From Chryseobacterium sp. G0186 (GTDB lineage: Bacteria; Bacteroidota; Bacteroidia; Flavobacteriales; Weeksellaceae): DNA of 64,000 nucleotides. The position numbers were made by a program, and so were the translations under genes. The notes beneath the pieces are model-generated. The model was not told the DNA's origin and searched no databases. It was given only the letters and a program-made list of their open reading frames with translations. Positions within the stretch are counted from its first letter, which is position 1. Each line of letters starts with the position of its first letter. Where the stretch lies: positions 1,054,001 through 1,118,000 of the forward strand of contig NZ_CP033918.1 of the NCBI RefSeq assembly GCF_003815675.1, read 5' to 3'. Shown piece by piece: positions 16,368 to 25,894 of this stretch.

Positions 16368-16814
16368 ATGAAAAGAGTTGGAGAACACAGAAAGCTTCTT
16401 GGAGTAGACAAAAATGTTACTTTAAAAGAATTAAAAGCCATTTACAGAAATACGATGAAAGATTCGCATCCTGATAAATTTATTAATGATGAAGCGGGAA
16501 AACTGGATGCAGAAGAAAAAAGCAAGGCTGTCATTGAAGCATATCATTTTTTGGTAAGCATTAATCAGGAAACGCAGGAAAAATATAAGGAAGAGTATAC
16601 TGAAACAATAACAAAATCTAATATTCACGATTTTTATTTTGAAAAACAGGTTTTAAACGTTCAGCATTTGAACGGGAAAATGTATGAATACCTTGGTGTT
16701 CCAAGAAATACTTATATCAAAATGGTCAATTCTGATTCGCCAAGCCGTTTTGCAAGAAGACATATTTATGGAAATTTTATTTACAGAAAAGCCGGTGAGG
16801 CTATGGAAGACTAA
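16368..16814 (+). CDS. J-domain protein with C-terminal KTSC domain
   Basis: A 148-residue protein. Residues 7-60 form a compact J domain with the invariant HPD in MKDSHPDKFIND, so it should stimulate a DnaK ATPase. Residues about 90-145 resemble a KTSC domain (VQHLNGKMYEYLGVPRNTYIKMVNSDSPSRF then IYGNFIYRKA), whose function is unclear but which is often linked to nucleic-acid or stress proteins. No zinc-finger or peptide-binding DnaJ domains are present. The gene stands alone with its own promoter and terminator. Confidence 0.8.
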   Translation: MKRVGEHRKLLGVDKNVTLKELKAIYRNTMKDSHPDKFINDEAGKLDAEEKSKAVIEAYHFLVSINQETQEKYKEEYTETITKSNIHDFYFEKQVLNVQHLNGKMYEYLGVPRNTYIKMVNSDSPSRFARRHIYGNFIYRKAGEAMED

Positions 16815-16831
16815 TTTTTCATATAAACACC

Positions 16832-16864
16832 AAAAACTTTCAGTTCATTCTGGAAGTTTTTTTT
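16832..16864 (+). terminator. Terminator after the J-domain/KTSC gene
   Basis: AAAAACTTTCAG / CTGGAAGTTTTT pair across the loop TTCATT with a single T-G wobble, followed by a run of T. The remaining 16865-17159 is AT-rich with no visible gene. Confidence 0.75.
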
Positions 16865-17159
16865 ATATAAATAATGAAAAGACAGAGGTGCTGTTTATTT
16901 CTCTTTAAAGCAGACCTGCCTGATTTCATTTATTCTTTCATATAATGTTATTAATAATTCTCATTAAGTTTTCACTCAAAAACACTTGTTAAATTCAATT
17001 AGAATCCTATATTTCAATATATTATCAATAAAAATTGCGTTTTATAAATATACTACTCCCAATCAATTGAATAAAATTCAATCATTATGATGGGAATGTT
17101 CTATTAAAATACGCTGTTATTTGTTATAATTAAACTTATATTTACCAAAATTTAAAATA

Positions 17160-17519
17160 ATGAATTATAAGCTTGAGCTCAATACTCAAGAGCCTAACTC
17201 TAAAATTGTTTTTAACAACATTGTATTCGATGCGTTTAAGATTAATGTTGTTGAAAGATATATTGGGTCAATGAAGTCTCGTCCAACATTATGTGAAGTT
17301 TTATTTAAAGTCAGAACTATAGATAATGAAATCATTAAAAGAAAAGATGGTAACATCAGAGTAAAGATTAAAGGTAATGATTTTGAAACCTATCAGAAAT
17401 TAGTATGGGATCTGGGTTCTTACGAGTATAAAAACAGACTGATCAACAGAAAAGACGTGGAACAAAACTACGTTCATTTCATTTTGAGCCTGGTAATTGC
17501 AAATTATAATCTGAATTAA
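17160..17519 (+). CDS. Hypothetical 119-residue protein
   Basis: A soluble protein without signal peptide or membrane segment. I recognise no family. It has a regular alternation of charged and hydrophobic residues (IIKRKDGNIRVKIKGNDFETYQKL) suggesting a small alpha/beta fold. Codon use resembles the neighbours, and the ATG follows a sigma-ABfr-like stretch TATATTTA, so it is likely a real gene. It is flanked by independent transcription units. Confidence 0.6.
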   Translation: MNYKLELNTQEPNSKIVFNNIVFDAFKINVVERYIGSMKSRPTLCEVLFKVRTIDNEIIKRKDGNIRVKIKGNDFETYQKLVWDLGSYEYKNRLINRKDVEQNYVHFILSLVIANYNLN

Positions 17520-17696
17520 TATTTTCAGTATTTATATCTATTGACACTAGTGTTGTGCTCGTGTCCCTTTTATCACTCACCTTTTTATACTTTTATTAAA
17601 ACCTGGTTATTATTTAACCCAGGTATTATGATCTTACTTTAAAGATGATGGGATAATATTAACAAGAAAATAGTTTAAAAAACAGATTATCAGTAT

Positions 17697-17736
17697 AAAA
17701 ATAACCTTTACCAAGATTGGTAAAGGTTATTTTTAT
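17697..17736. terminator. Bidirectional terminator
   Basis: AAAATAACCTTTACCA and TGGTAAAGGTTATTTT form a 16-bp perfect stem with loop AGAT and A/T runs at both ends. It can stop transcripts from the gene ending at 17519 and from the minus-strand gene ending at 17886. The rest of the 366-base gap shows nothing clear. Confidence 0.75.
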
Positions 17737-17885
17737 GTATTCCTCTTAGATCCATTAAAGATTCAATTAGCTTATACCCTATAAATTGTATGGTTTAGTT
17801 CTTCTGGTAGAAAAGCAAGGTTTTAAGTTTCCCGATACCTCCCCTGCTCTAATAAAGTAAAATATTTTAAAATCTCAATGATTAA

Positions 17886-19685
17886 TTAGTTTCCAAAATT
17901 AACAAAGTGAGGAATATCCGTTGCAAAACTATTCATTGGTAAAAGATTATTTCGATTACTGTTAAAGTCAAAAACCGAATTATTATCGAAGGGAACGCGG
18001 GGATAATACATAAAAGAGATTTGAATTCTGTTGAAAACCAGATACGGATTATTAATTAAGACCCCAATTCCTATTTTGGTGTTTGTATTTGTTTTAAAGA
18101 GTTTATCGTTAGGCATTCCCAACCACCCCACGGCAGTGGTTAAATACGGACTGAAATGGAAGTTCTTCCAGGTTTTCCTGATAAACAACTGAAGCTGATA
18201 TCTTAAAATCAATTTTTTAGTTCCGATATAATCTGAATTGTATACAGGAAATTCGTCTGCAGAAGAAAGATTAATTCTGTCTTTGTAGGAAAAATTATGC
18301 TGTGGATTTCCTAATGCCAGAGTCGGGGAAAAGAAATGTCTCGCCTTGGCAAATTTCCAATCCATTAGATTGGTAAAATAGGTTCCATCCAGGCGAAAAG
18401 ACTCACGATTTTGGCTATCTTCATTAAAAAATCTTCCAAACTGAGCTTTCACAGTAAAATACCCCAACTTTGTAAATTTACCGTAGGACGCTGAAATTCC
18501 CACATAGGGATTCACTTCCTTGCTTCTTGATAAAAATCCACCGGTAAGATTCAATGAATTCCCATAGGCAATATCTTCCGGTAAATCATATTGAAAAATA
18601 TTTTTCTGAACCGAAAAGTTTCTGTGAACAAATCCGGCAGACATCAGAAAACTGCTGTAAGAACTAAAATATTTATATTGGTCAATTCCGGGGCTATCTT
18701 TGTATTGATAATTCTGAAATCTTCCTATCAAAGCAATATTACTAAGGTTTTTTTCACTTTTATTAGATGAAACAGGAATTTGATAACCACCCCATAAATC
18801 CTGGCTGTAAACCTTAATTTGAACTTCCGGAAGAGTATTGCCTACTTCCGTCGGAAGTAAAACATTTCTTAAAAAATATTCAAACGTAAGACCTCCTGCC
18901 CATTTCGTTAAAGGTGAGAAAAAATCTCTTCTGACATTGAAATTGATTCTTTCATTTCTCAAGAAATCTCGTTCTCCCAAAATCTGAGCATTGATATAAG
19001 AACCAAAAAGATTATAGGCGGTGTAGCTTCCTATAAGATAGTCTTGTTTTTCTTTGGAATCATTTCTGTAAAGGAAATTCAATTCATGACCTAATCCTAA
19101 TACATTTTCTTCGGTAACTCCCAGGCCAATCTTACTTCCTGAATAACTTAGTCTCGGTTTCAGGCTCCAGGAATCCAAAACCTTGACAACAACATCAATG
19201 GAATCTTTACTGGAAGTACTATCAGATACACTGATATTTACCCTGTTTATAAAAGGCATTGTTCTCAGTAATCGTTCTGACTCGTAGAGTTTTTGAGCAT
19301 TATATTCTTCTCCCTCCTGAAAAAGTAAATAATTATTGACTGTAGATATTTTTGTAGTGGAGTGAAGATGATCCGTCAGCCAATCATACCATTTCAGTAT
19401 TACTTTCTGATCTTTAGAACTGTATCCAAAAGGGTCAATTGCTTCTATCCTGATATTTCTGATGTACTTCTTATTATATGTTTCCTGTGGCAGTTTTTCA
19501 GTAACGGTTTTTACGGAAGTGGAATCTGCCTCTCTACGAAATATAAAGCGGTGGATGAATTTGGTCACTTTTCTTTGATCAGAAAATTTTTCTATTTTAT
19601 AATAAAGTGAATCTTTCTTCTCCTGGGCATTTAAAAATAAAAAGCTGCTTAAAAAGAAAATTAAAAATATAATCGATCGATTCAT
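17886..19685 (-). CDS. Outer-membrane POTRA/beta-barrel protein
   Basis: A 599-residue protein with a cleavable signal (LSSFLFLNAQ). Residues about 70-170 look like one or two POTRA-type repeats (NKKYIRNIRIEAIDPFGYSS; LYESERLLRTMPFINRVNIS). The remaining ~400 residues alternate aromatic and polar residues as in a 16-strand barrel and end in a phenylalanine-containing strand (FATDIPHFVNFGN). It is related to the surface-antigen/BamA-like superfamily but lacks the five-POTRA length of BamA. It may insert or export a partner; no partner gene is adjacent. Confidence 0.75.
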   Translation of the reverse strand: MNRSIIFLIFFLSSFLFLNAQEKKDSLYYKIEKFSDQRKVTKFIHRFIFRREADSTSVKTVTEKLPQETYNKKYIRNIRIEAIDPFGYSSKDQKVILKWYDWLTDHLHSTTKISTVNNYLLFQEGEEYNAQKLYESERLLRTMPFINRVNISVSDSTSSKDSIDVVVKVLDSWSLKPRLSYSGSKIGLGVTEENVLGLGHELNFLYRNDSKEKQDYLIGSYTAYNLFGSYINAQILGERDFLRNERINFNVRRDFFSPLTKWAGGLTFEYFLRNVLLPTEVGNTLPEVQIKVYSQDLWGGYQIPVSSNKSEKNLSNIALIGRFQNYQYKDSPGIDQYKYFSSYSSFLMSAGFVHRNFSVQKNIFQYDLPEDIAYGNSLNLTGGFLSRSKEVNPYVGISASYGKFTKLGYFTVKAQFGRFFNEDSQNRESFRLDGTYFTNLMDWKFAKARHFFSPTLALGNPQHNFSYKDRINLSSADEFPVYNSDYIGTKKLILRYQLQLFIRKTWKNFHFSPYLTTAVGWLGMPNDKLFKTNTNTKIGIGVLINNPYLVFNRIQISFMYYPRVPFDNNSVFDFNSNRNNLLPMNSFATDIPHFVNFGN

Positions 19686-20266
19686 TAGGTATCAAAAATT
19701 CAATAAGGTTTGTGATCTCAATTGCTGAGCAAATAGTAATTAAATATACAAATATCTCGAAATTTTTCCATGCAAAGGACTAAAAGTGATTGTTATTTTT
19801 TGAACTGCGAATCCAAATTAAGTTTCCTTTTATTCAAAAGTATCCCCAAGCGGTAATTTTCGAATACTTTTCTGGAATATCTTCTGGAACCACATAATCA
19901 TAAAACTCATTTCTACCTCAATGGGGGACAATCTTAACAATTTTCTAAACATCAATTATTTTTAGATTCAATGGGAAGCTGTCATCCTTTTTTATATCTG
20001 TCCCTATACTATTGTTTGTAAGTGTAGATTATAGGTAAGAAAATATAAATCGCATAAAAATTTAAAAAAAAACATGGATAAACGTTTAACCAAACTTAAC
20101 AACTAATTTTAAATATGTTAACAATTTATTCATATTACCATTAATAACTCAATATAAATAATTGAAAATCAATATATTATATATTTTTAAGAAAATGCGC
20201 TAAATTACACTTTTTTTCTAAACCACCAAAAAAACAGCACTATTGTATTTCTACTATTTTATGAAA
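19686..20266. other. Intergenic region before the LacI gene
   Basis: About 580 AT-rich bases with no gene-like frame. The one recognisable element is the palindrome TAAACGTTTA at 20079-20088, listed separately. Confidence 0.5.
20079..20088. promoter_or_regulatory. LacI-type operator, distal copy
   Basis: TAAACGTTTA, a perfect palindrome with the central CpG typical of LacI/GalR operators. A 12-bp version occurs directly before the kinase gene at 21339. It lies about 190 bases upstream of the regulator promoter and could allow looping or autoregulation. Confidence 0.55.
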
Positions 20267-20274
20267 TATTTTTG
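20267..20274 (+). promoter_or_regulatory. -7 element of the LacI-family gene
   Basis: TATTTTTG fits TANNTTTG. It overlaps a TTG codon that could otherwise be taken as the start (20272), which supports ATG 20293 as the real start. Confidence 0.5.
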
Positions 20275-20292
20275 TGTCTGAAAAAAAATAAG

Positions 20293-21300
20293 ATGAAAAG
20301 GTCTTCCATAAAAGATATTGCTAAACTGGCAGGAGTTTCCGTAGCCACAGTATCCTATGTTCTCAATAGAAAGGAAGGGCAGCGCATCAGTAAGGAAACC
20401 CAGGAAAAAATTTTTGAAATTGCTGAAACGATTAACTATACCCCAAATAAGATAGCAAAAAGTCTTAAAAGCAGTAAAACAAAACTTTTAGGACTTATTG
20501 TTGCAGATATCTCCAATGACTTCTACTCCAATATGGCAAGAAATCTTGAAGATAAAGCCTTAAAGTTGGGATATACCCTGATCATTGGAAGTTCAGATGA
20601 AAATGCTGAAAAATTCAAGAAATTAACAGAACTTTTCTCACAACAACAGGTTGATGGAATGATTGTTGCCCCTGTAGCCGGATCAGAAGAAACACTTGAA
20701 AATCTTATAAAGGTTAACTACCCTATCGTTACCATCGACAGGTATCTTAAGGGAATTATGATTCCGGGAATTACCATTAACAATCAGGAAATTGTGGAAA
20801 ATACAACTCAATCCTTGCTTCATAAAGATTTTGACAAAATTATCTATGTAGGCTACCAAACGCAACTTCAACATTTGTTGGATCGTCAGTATGGTTTTGA
20901 AAGAGCGCTAAAATCAGATGGAAAAATACCTGAAGTACAATATATCCTAGTCGGCCTAGAAAATATTCTTCATGAAATTCACCAACAGCTTGATAAAGCT
21001 TTAGGAAAGACACCAAAAAATACGGCACTTTATTTCTCCAGTAATAAGCTTGCAGTAGCAGGGCTTTCTTATCTCGTTAAAAATAATATTAAGGTTCCGG
21101 ATCAGGTTTCTGTTCTGGCATTTGATGAAACTGAAGCTTACAATCTGTTCCCTACCGACATTACCTACATCCAACAGCCTATTGAAGAAATGGCTGAGGC
21201 GGCTATTAAACTTCTGGATGAACAGATCAATAGTTATGTAACCACAGGAAAAAGGGTGATATTATCCGCAAAACTTATTTCTAAATCATCATTAAAATAA
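20293..21300 (+). CDS. LacI-family transcriptional regulator
   Basis: A 335-residue regulator. The HTH and hinge are classical: SIKDIAKLAGVSVATVSYVLN at residues 4-24, then INYTPNKIAKSLKS. The effector domain is a periplasmic-binding-like fold (LLGLIVADISNDFYSNMARNLE). ATG 20293 is preferred because the upstream TTG overlaps the promoter. It opens a cluster with a PfkB kinase, a sugar symporter, a porin and a ketose 3-epimerase. The palindromes at 20079 and 21339 are its likely operators. The expected inducer is a ketose or its phosphate (inference). Confidence 0.9.
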   Translation: MKRSSIKDIAKLAGVSVATVSYVLNRKEGQRISKETQEKIFEIAETINYTPNKIAKSLKSSKTKLLGLIVADISNDFYSNMARNLEDKALKLGYTLIIGSSDENAEKFKKLTELFSQQQVDGMIVAPVAGSEETLENLIKVNYPIVTIDRYLKGIMIPGITINNQEIVENTTQSLLHKDFDKIIYVGYQTQLQHLLDRQYGFERALKSDGKIPEVQYILVGLENILHEIHQQLDKALGKTPKNTALYFSSNKLAVAGLSYLVKNNIKVPDQVSVLAFDETEAYNLFPTDITYIQQPIEEMAEAAIKLLDEQINSYVTTGKRVILSAKLISKSSLK

Positions 21301-21338
21301 TGAATATAAGCCTAAAAACATTTTTTTTAAATATTAAC

Positions 21339-21350
21339 TTAAACGTTTAA
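21339..21350. promoter_or_regulatory. LacI-type operator before the kinase gene
   Basis: TTAAACGTTTAA, a perfect 12-bp palindrome ending six bases before the kinase ATG. Bound repressor would block initiation or read-through from the regulator gene into the sugar operon. Confidence 0.65.
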
Positions 21351-21356
21351 CCTAAT

Positions 21357-22271
21357 ATGAATTTAAATACACCTAATTATGTCGTATGCTTTGGCGAGGT
21401 TTTATGGGATATTTTCCCCTCCGGCTCTAGGGCAGGTGGTGCTCCATTTAATGTAGCCTACAATCTTTTCAAAATGGGAATCGATACAAAAATGCTCAGT
21501 AAAATTGGAAATGATGAACTAGGACATCGTTTACTCAGTCAAATTGAAAACTGGGGAATCACCACAGATTTCATACAGATAGATAAGGAAAAACCTACCG
21601 GAACTGTACTTGCTGAATTTGATGAACATGGAGATGCTCAATACGAAATTGTAAAGGAAGTAGCATGGGATTATATTGAGACTCTTCCGGAACATAAAAA
21701 ACTGATTCAGGATTCAAAGGCATTTGTTTTTGGAAGTCTAATCGCCAGAAGTGAAACCTCAAAAAAGACGTTACTGGAGCTTTTGGAATATTCAAGATTC
21801 AAAATATTTGATGTCAATTTCCGTCCACCCTTCATTGATTTTAACTTCATAAAAAAACTATTGTATAAGGCCGATCTTGTTAAAATGAATAAGGCAGAAC
21901 TTAGAACAATTCTGGAGTTTCTAGGTGAAGACTATATTGATGAAGAGGTAAGTATTAAGCATATTCAGGATTATTTTAACCTTAACGAAATCGTTCTTAC
22001 CAAAGGAAGTAAAGGGGCTAGATACTTTGTGGGGAATACTTCCTGTAATTTTCCGGCAGTTCATATTGAGATTGAAGATACGGTGGGAAGTGGAGACTCT
22101 TTTCTGGCCGGATTCCTGTCTCAAAGAATTCAGGGGAGATCACCGGAAGAAATTATGAAGGAGGCAACCTCATTGGGAGCCTTTATTACCTCAAAATCAG
22201 GAGCATGTCCTGACTATACCTATGAAGAATTCAGGGTTTTCAGGGATAATAACAACTATAAAATCTATTAA
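21357..22271 (+). CDS. PfkB-family sugar kinase, probable fructokinase
   Basis: A 304-residue ribokinase-fold enzyme. The N-terminal substrate signature is CFGEVLWDIFPSGSRAGGAPFN, where GGAPFNVA is typical of bacterial fructokinases. The ATP/anion-hole signature DTVGSGDSFLAGFL lies at about residues 241-254, with the catalytic Asp in GSGDS. It should phosphorylate a ketohexose, most simply fructose to fructose-6-phosphate. It precedes the symporter gene by 11 bases and follows the LacI operator, so it is first in the regulated operon. Confidence 0.85.
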   Translation: MNLNTPNYVVCFGEVLWDIFPSGSRAGGAPFNVAYNLFKMGIDTKMLSKIGNDELGHRLLSQIENWGITTDFIQIDKEKPTGTVLAEFDEHGDAQYEIVKEVAWDYIETLPEHKKLIQDSKAFVFGSLIARSETSKKTLLELLEYSRFKIFDVNFRPPFIDFNFIKKLLYKADLVKMNKAELRTILEFLGEDYIDEEVSIKHIQDYFNLNEIVLTKGSKGARYFVGNTSCNFPAVHIEIEDTVGSGDSFLAGFLSQRIQGRSPEEIMKEATSLGAFITSKSGACPDYTYEEFRVFRDNNNYKIY

Positions 22272-22282
22272 AACTAAATAAT

Positions 22283-23527
22283 ATGAGTACTCCAAAATTC
22301 ACAGATAAGAGGTACTATATCATCCTCTTCTTTGTTACGTCATTATTCTTCTTTTGGGCCATTGCGCTTACGATGGGTGATGTGCTGAATAAGCATTTTC
22401 AAAATGTTCTTAACATTTCAAAATCCGAATCAGGACTGGTACAGCTTTCCATTTTTGGTGCCTATGCATTGATGGGAATCCCGGCAGGAATTTTTATGAA
22501 GAGATTTGGATACAAATTGGGAGTGATACTAGGCCTTTCGCTGTTCGCATTCGGATCCTTTTTGTTTATTCCGGCAGCCAATGCTTCTTCATTTGATTTT
22601 TTCAGACTTGCCCTTTTTGTTCTGGCAATGGGGATGGCTACTCTTGAAACCGTGGCGCATCCGTTTGTAGCAGCTTTGGGTGACGAGAGAACCAGTGACC
22701 AGAGGGTTAATTTCGCACAGTCATTCAACGGATTGGGAGCTATTATTGGACCTCTGTTAGGTGGATATTTTCTTTTTGGAACTCCTGATTCAGGATCAGA
22801 CTCTCTAGATTCCGTAAAAGACCTTTATACCTGGATTGGTGTTGTAATTTTGGTTATTACCATTATTTTTAGCTTCATTAAAGTTCCGGACCTTAAGGAT
22901 CCTCATGCAGAAGATATCCTGATTTCTGAAAATAAGAATGAGGAAGATCTATCCATATCAGACCCCCATGCCCCACTTTATAAACAAAGACATTTTATAT
23001 GGGCAGTCATTGCCCAGTTTTTTAATATTGCTGCGCAGGGTGGAACCTGGGCTTATTTCATCAACTACGGTGTCGAAAAAATGCATCTCCCAGAAATACA
23101 GGCGTCCTATTATTTTTCTTTGAGTATGGCTATGATGATGATTGGAAGATTTATCGGAACTTTCCTGATGAGATTTATTGCGCCCAACAAACTGCTGGCC
23201 ATCTCTACAGCATGTAATATTGTTTTGTGCCTGGTTATTTCCGAGAGTTTCGGATGGGTATCATTCATCAGTCTTATTCTGCTCAACCTTTTTCTGAGCG
23301 TCATGTATCCCACCATCTTCAGCCTTGGCCTCAAAAGATTAGGTTCAAAAGTTCAGCAGGCTTCATCATTTCTGGTTATGGCTATGTTTGGAGGAGCTGT
23401 TTTTCCTCCTATAATGGGTAGAATTGCTGAAAAGGACATTGCGCTGGCTTACCTTCTTCCTATTATCTGTTATGCAGTTATATTAATATTTGCATTAAAG
23501 TATTATAAGCCTAAAACACTTAAATAG
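22283..23527 (+). CDS. Sugar:proton symporter, FucP/FHS family of MFS
   Basis: A 414-residue membrane protein with about 12 helices. Helix 1 holds FFVTSLFFFWAIALTMGDVLNKHFQ, the FHS-family beginning in which the Asp/Asn pair after helix 1 is diagnostic. SGLVQLSIFGAYALMGIPAG and ATLETVAHPFVAALGD are further family marks. It carries a monosaccharide across the inner membrane with H+. The operon context (kinase, porin, 3-epimerase) points to a ketose rather than fucose, as no fucose genes are present. Confidence 0.87.
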   Translation: MSTPKFTDKRYYIILFFVTSLFFFWAIALTMGDVLNKHFQNVLNISKSESGLVQLSIFGAYALMGIPAGIFMKRFGYKLGVILGLSLFAFGSFLFIPAANASSFDFFRLALFVLAMGMATLETVAHPFVAALGDERTSDQRVNFAQSFNGLGAIIGPLLGGYFLFGTPDSGSDSLDSVKDLYTWIGVVILVITIIFSFIKVPDLKDPHAEDILISENKNEEDLSISDPHAPLYKQRHFIWAVIAQFFNIAAQGGTWAYFINYGVEKMHLPEIQASYYFSLSMAMMMIGRFIGTFLMRFIAPNKLLAISTACNIVLCLVISESFGWVSFISLILLNLFLSVMYPTIFSLGLKRLGSKVQQASSFLVMAMFGGAVFPPIMGRIAEKDIALAYLLPIICYAVILIFALKYYKPKTLK

Positions 23528-23532
23528 CCCCC

Positions 23533-24942
23533 ATGAAAATAAAATTTTTACTCGTCTGGTGCATCTTACTTTTATGTACCAGCAGGGAAATTAATGCCCA
23601 GATTACGATAACAAACAAAAAATTTTCCTTTGGAACTACCGGAAGAATCGGAGCAGGTTATTCTCCGAATGCCGATGGAAAAACAGGAAAACAGTTAAAC
23701 CTGAACAATCAGGGATCTTTGGGAGGAAGAATGGATCAGGATGATTATGTTGATTTTCTACCTGCATTTCATTTTAGTCCGGTTGTAAATGGGGACAGTA
23801 TAAAAAGTACAAAAATCGACATGCAGGCAAGACTAAGCTTCTATTCCGGGGGAACTTTTTTGGGCAATGTAGATTCAAAATCCAATCGGGGGATGATTAT
23901 AGCACTACCGGAAGCATTTGTAGAAGCCAGAAATATAATGGGAAGTGATTGGGATGTCTGGGCAGGATCAAGATGGCTTAGGTATGACGATGTTCATATT
24001 GCGGATTATTTTTATTTTGATGACCACTCGGCAACGGGTTGGGGTGTAAGACATAAAAATACCCGATTTTCTATGTTTTTCCCCGCAGCCATTGATACTG
24101 CAACAAGTAACTCAACCCCATATTCTTATACCAATGTTATCAGTGGATCAAAAAATCTGATCTACAGACAAAGAGAAGTCTTTGTTCTTGAGCAGACCCT
24201 CCCTTTTAAAAATCCGAAGCATAAGCTTAAGCTCCTTGCAGAATTCCATCACGTGGAAAAATCAGGGGAAAATTCCATAGAAAGATACCCATCAGACCGG
24301 GGTTGGGTTTTTGGAGCTAAGCTAAATACAGATATCACTACAGGAATTCAGGGGTCATTTAATCAGCTTTCGGTAAGATACGGAACAGGAATTGCCAATG
24401 GCGGAGATAATGGAAATACACAGACCTGGAGGACATATGGAGCTCCTGATGAGATTACAAAAACGTATAACGGGGCCTACTCTCTTACCATTGTTGAGCA
24501 TTTTCTTTGGAATATTTCAAAACGATGGTCATTGAATCCCTATGCAGTATTTACCAAAAGTAAAGGCGCATCGGCTCATGACGATAAAGCCTTGGACTAT
24601 TATAACCGTGAAATTTTTAATAGGAAAACAGAATTTAATACCGGACTGAGAGCTACCTATTACTTTAACAACTGGTTCCATATCCTTTCTGAATGGCATT
24701 ATGCTTCCAGAAAAAACGGGACAGAGAATGCTGCAACAATGGTAAAACTGGTTTTGGCTCCAACCATTGTGCCTACTGCGGAGAGAAGTGTCTGGGCAAG
24801 GCCTCATATCCGTTTTATAGCAGAAGTTTCAAGGTATAATGATCAGGCAATGAATAGGCTTTACTCACCATTTTTACAACAATCAGGAGCAAAAAGATTC
24901 GGAACTTACTTCGGAATACGAACAGAATGGTGGGTTTTTTAA
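23533..24942 (+). CDS. LamB-like carbohydrate porin
   Basis: A 469-residue protein starting 5 bases after the symporter. The signal peptide ends INAQ. The mature part resembles maltoporin-type barrels: FSFGTTGRIGAGYSP at the start, WDVWAGSRWLRYDDVHIADYFYFDD with the aromatic-rich segment typical of LamB, and a C-terminal strand ending EWWVF. It should form the outer-membrane pore for the sugar. Size fits an 18-strand barrel. The substrate is not fixed by sequence. Confidence 0.75.
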   Translation: MKIKFLLVWCILLLCTSREINAQITITNKKFSFGTTGRIGAGYSPNADGKTGKQLNLNNQGSLGGRMDQDDYVDFLPAFHFSPVVNGDSIKSTKIDMQARLSFYSGGTFLGNVDSKSNRGMIIALPEAFVEARNIMGSDWDVWAGSRWLRYDDVHIADYFYFDDHSATGWGVRHKNTRFSMFFPAAIDTATSNSTPYSYTNVISGSKNLIYRQREVFVLEQTLPFKNPKHKLKLLAEFHHVEKSGENSIERYPSDRGWVFGAKLNTDITTGIQGSFNQLSVRYGTGIANGGDNGNTQTWRTYGAPDEITKTYNGAYSLTIVEHFLWNISKRWSLNPYAVFTKSKGASAHDDKALDYYNREIFNRKTEFNTGLRATYYFNNWFHILSEWHYASRKNGTENAATMVKLVLAPTIVPTAERSVWARPHIRFIAEVSRYNDQAMNRLYSPFLQQSGAKRFGTYFGIRTEWWVF

Positions 24943-24964
24943 AGAATAAAACAACAAGAATACT

Positions 24965-25822
24965 ATGAATATACAATTAGGGGCTTCCCTACTCTCTTGG
25001 ATTACTCCTTTATGGACAGCAGAATCAGGAAAATATGCTATAGAAAAAACCGCACAGGCAGGTTTTGACGTCCTTGAAATACTACTCCCTAACTCAATGG
25101 ACTTTGATCCCATAACGGTAAAAAAACAGCTACAACAAAATAATCTGGAAGCGGTATGCTCCCTGAATCTACCAAAAGACGCTCATATTGCATTTCATCC
25201 AGAGACTGCAGAAAAGCTCATCAAACAGGCAATCGACAAAGTATATGAATTGGAAACCAAACTGCTGGCAGGAGTTTTACATGGAGGCATTGGAGTTTTC
25301 ACAGGAAAGCCACTCACAGAAAATGAAAAAGAAACCATCGTTGATGTGTGGTGCAATGTGGCAGATTATGCCCAAACCAGAAATATAGATATCGCAATAG
25401 AACCTATTAACCGCTATGAATCCTATGTATGCAATACAGCAGAAAATGTTCTGGAGCTTATTAAGAAAACTGGCAGACCTAATCTTTTCCTTCACCTTGA
25501 TACCTTTCATATGAATATTGAGGAAAACAATTTTTATGACCCGATTATACATTCCGGAAAAAAACTCAAGCACATCCATGTTACAGAATCTCATCGGGGT
25601 ATGCTTGGAGAAGGGATGGTAAACTGGGACGATCTTTTCTCTGCATTGAAAAAAATCAATTTTGCAGGAAATCTGGTTCTTGAAAATTTCAGTTCCTCAA
25701 TTCCGGGAATGCAGGAACAGGTTTCGTTATGGCAGACATCACCCTATAATGCCCAGGAACTTGCTGAGGGAAGTCTCGAGTTTTTAAAAAACAAACTAAA
25801 AAGTTATGCTATTGAAAAGTAA
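24965..25822 (+). CDS. Ketose 3-epimerase (tagatose/allulose 3-epimerase family)
   Basis: A 285-residue TIM-barrel enzyme. All four metal ligands of the D-tagatose/D-allulose 3-epimerase family can be aligned: Glu in IAIEPINRYES, Asp in LHLDTFHMNIEE, His in HIHVTESHRGMLGEG and Glu in LVLENFSS. It interconverts ketoses at C3, for example allulose and fructose. With the fructokinase this gives a route from an uncommon ketose to fructose-6-phosphate. It is last in the operon, 22 bases after the porin gene. Confidence 0.82.
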   Translation: MNIQLGASLLSWITPLWTAESGKYAIEKTAQAGFDVLEILLPNSMDFDPITVKKQLQQNNLEAVCSLNLPKDAHIAFHPETAEKLIKQAIDKVYELETKLLAGVLHGGIGVFTGKPLTENEKETIVDVWCNVADYAQTRNIDIAIEPINRYESYVCNTAENVLELIKKTGRPNLFLHLDTFHMNIEENNFYDPIIHSGKKLKHIHVTESHRGMLGEGMVNWDDLFSALKKINFAGNLVLENFSSSIPGMQEQVSLWQTSPYNAQELAEGSLEFLKNKLKSYAIEK

Positions 25823-25894
25823 TATGATCGGCTGTTATTCAGGTTTTACAGGCATCCATCAAAACACAGGCAGACCAGCTTCAATTCTGATTTT

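Noticed and set aside
17542-17555. ACACTAGTGT palindrome resembling the TetR operator
   Set aside because: It lacks the 4-base spacer shared by the three real copies and has no TANNTTTG element or small-RNA leader behind it.
20272-20292. TTG as start of the LacI-family gene
   Set aside because: It overlaps the -7 element TATTTTTG; ATG 20293 fits the family N-terminus.
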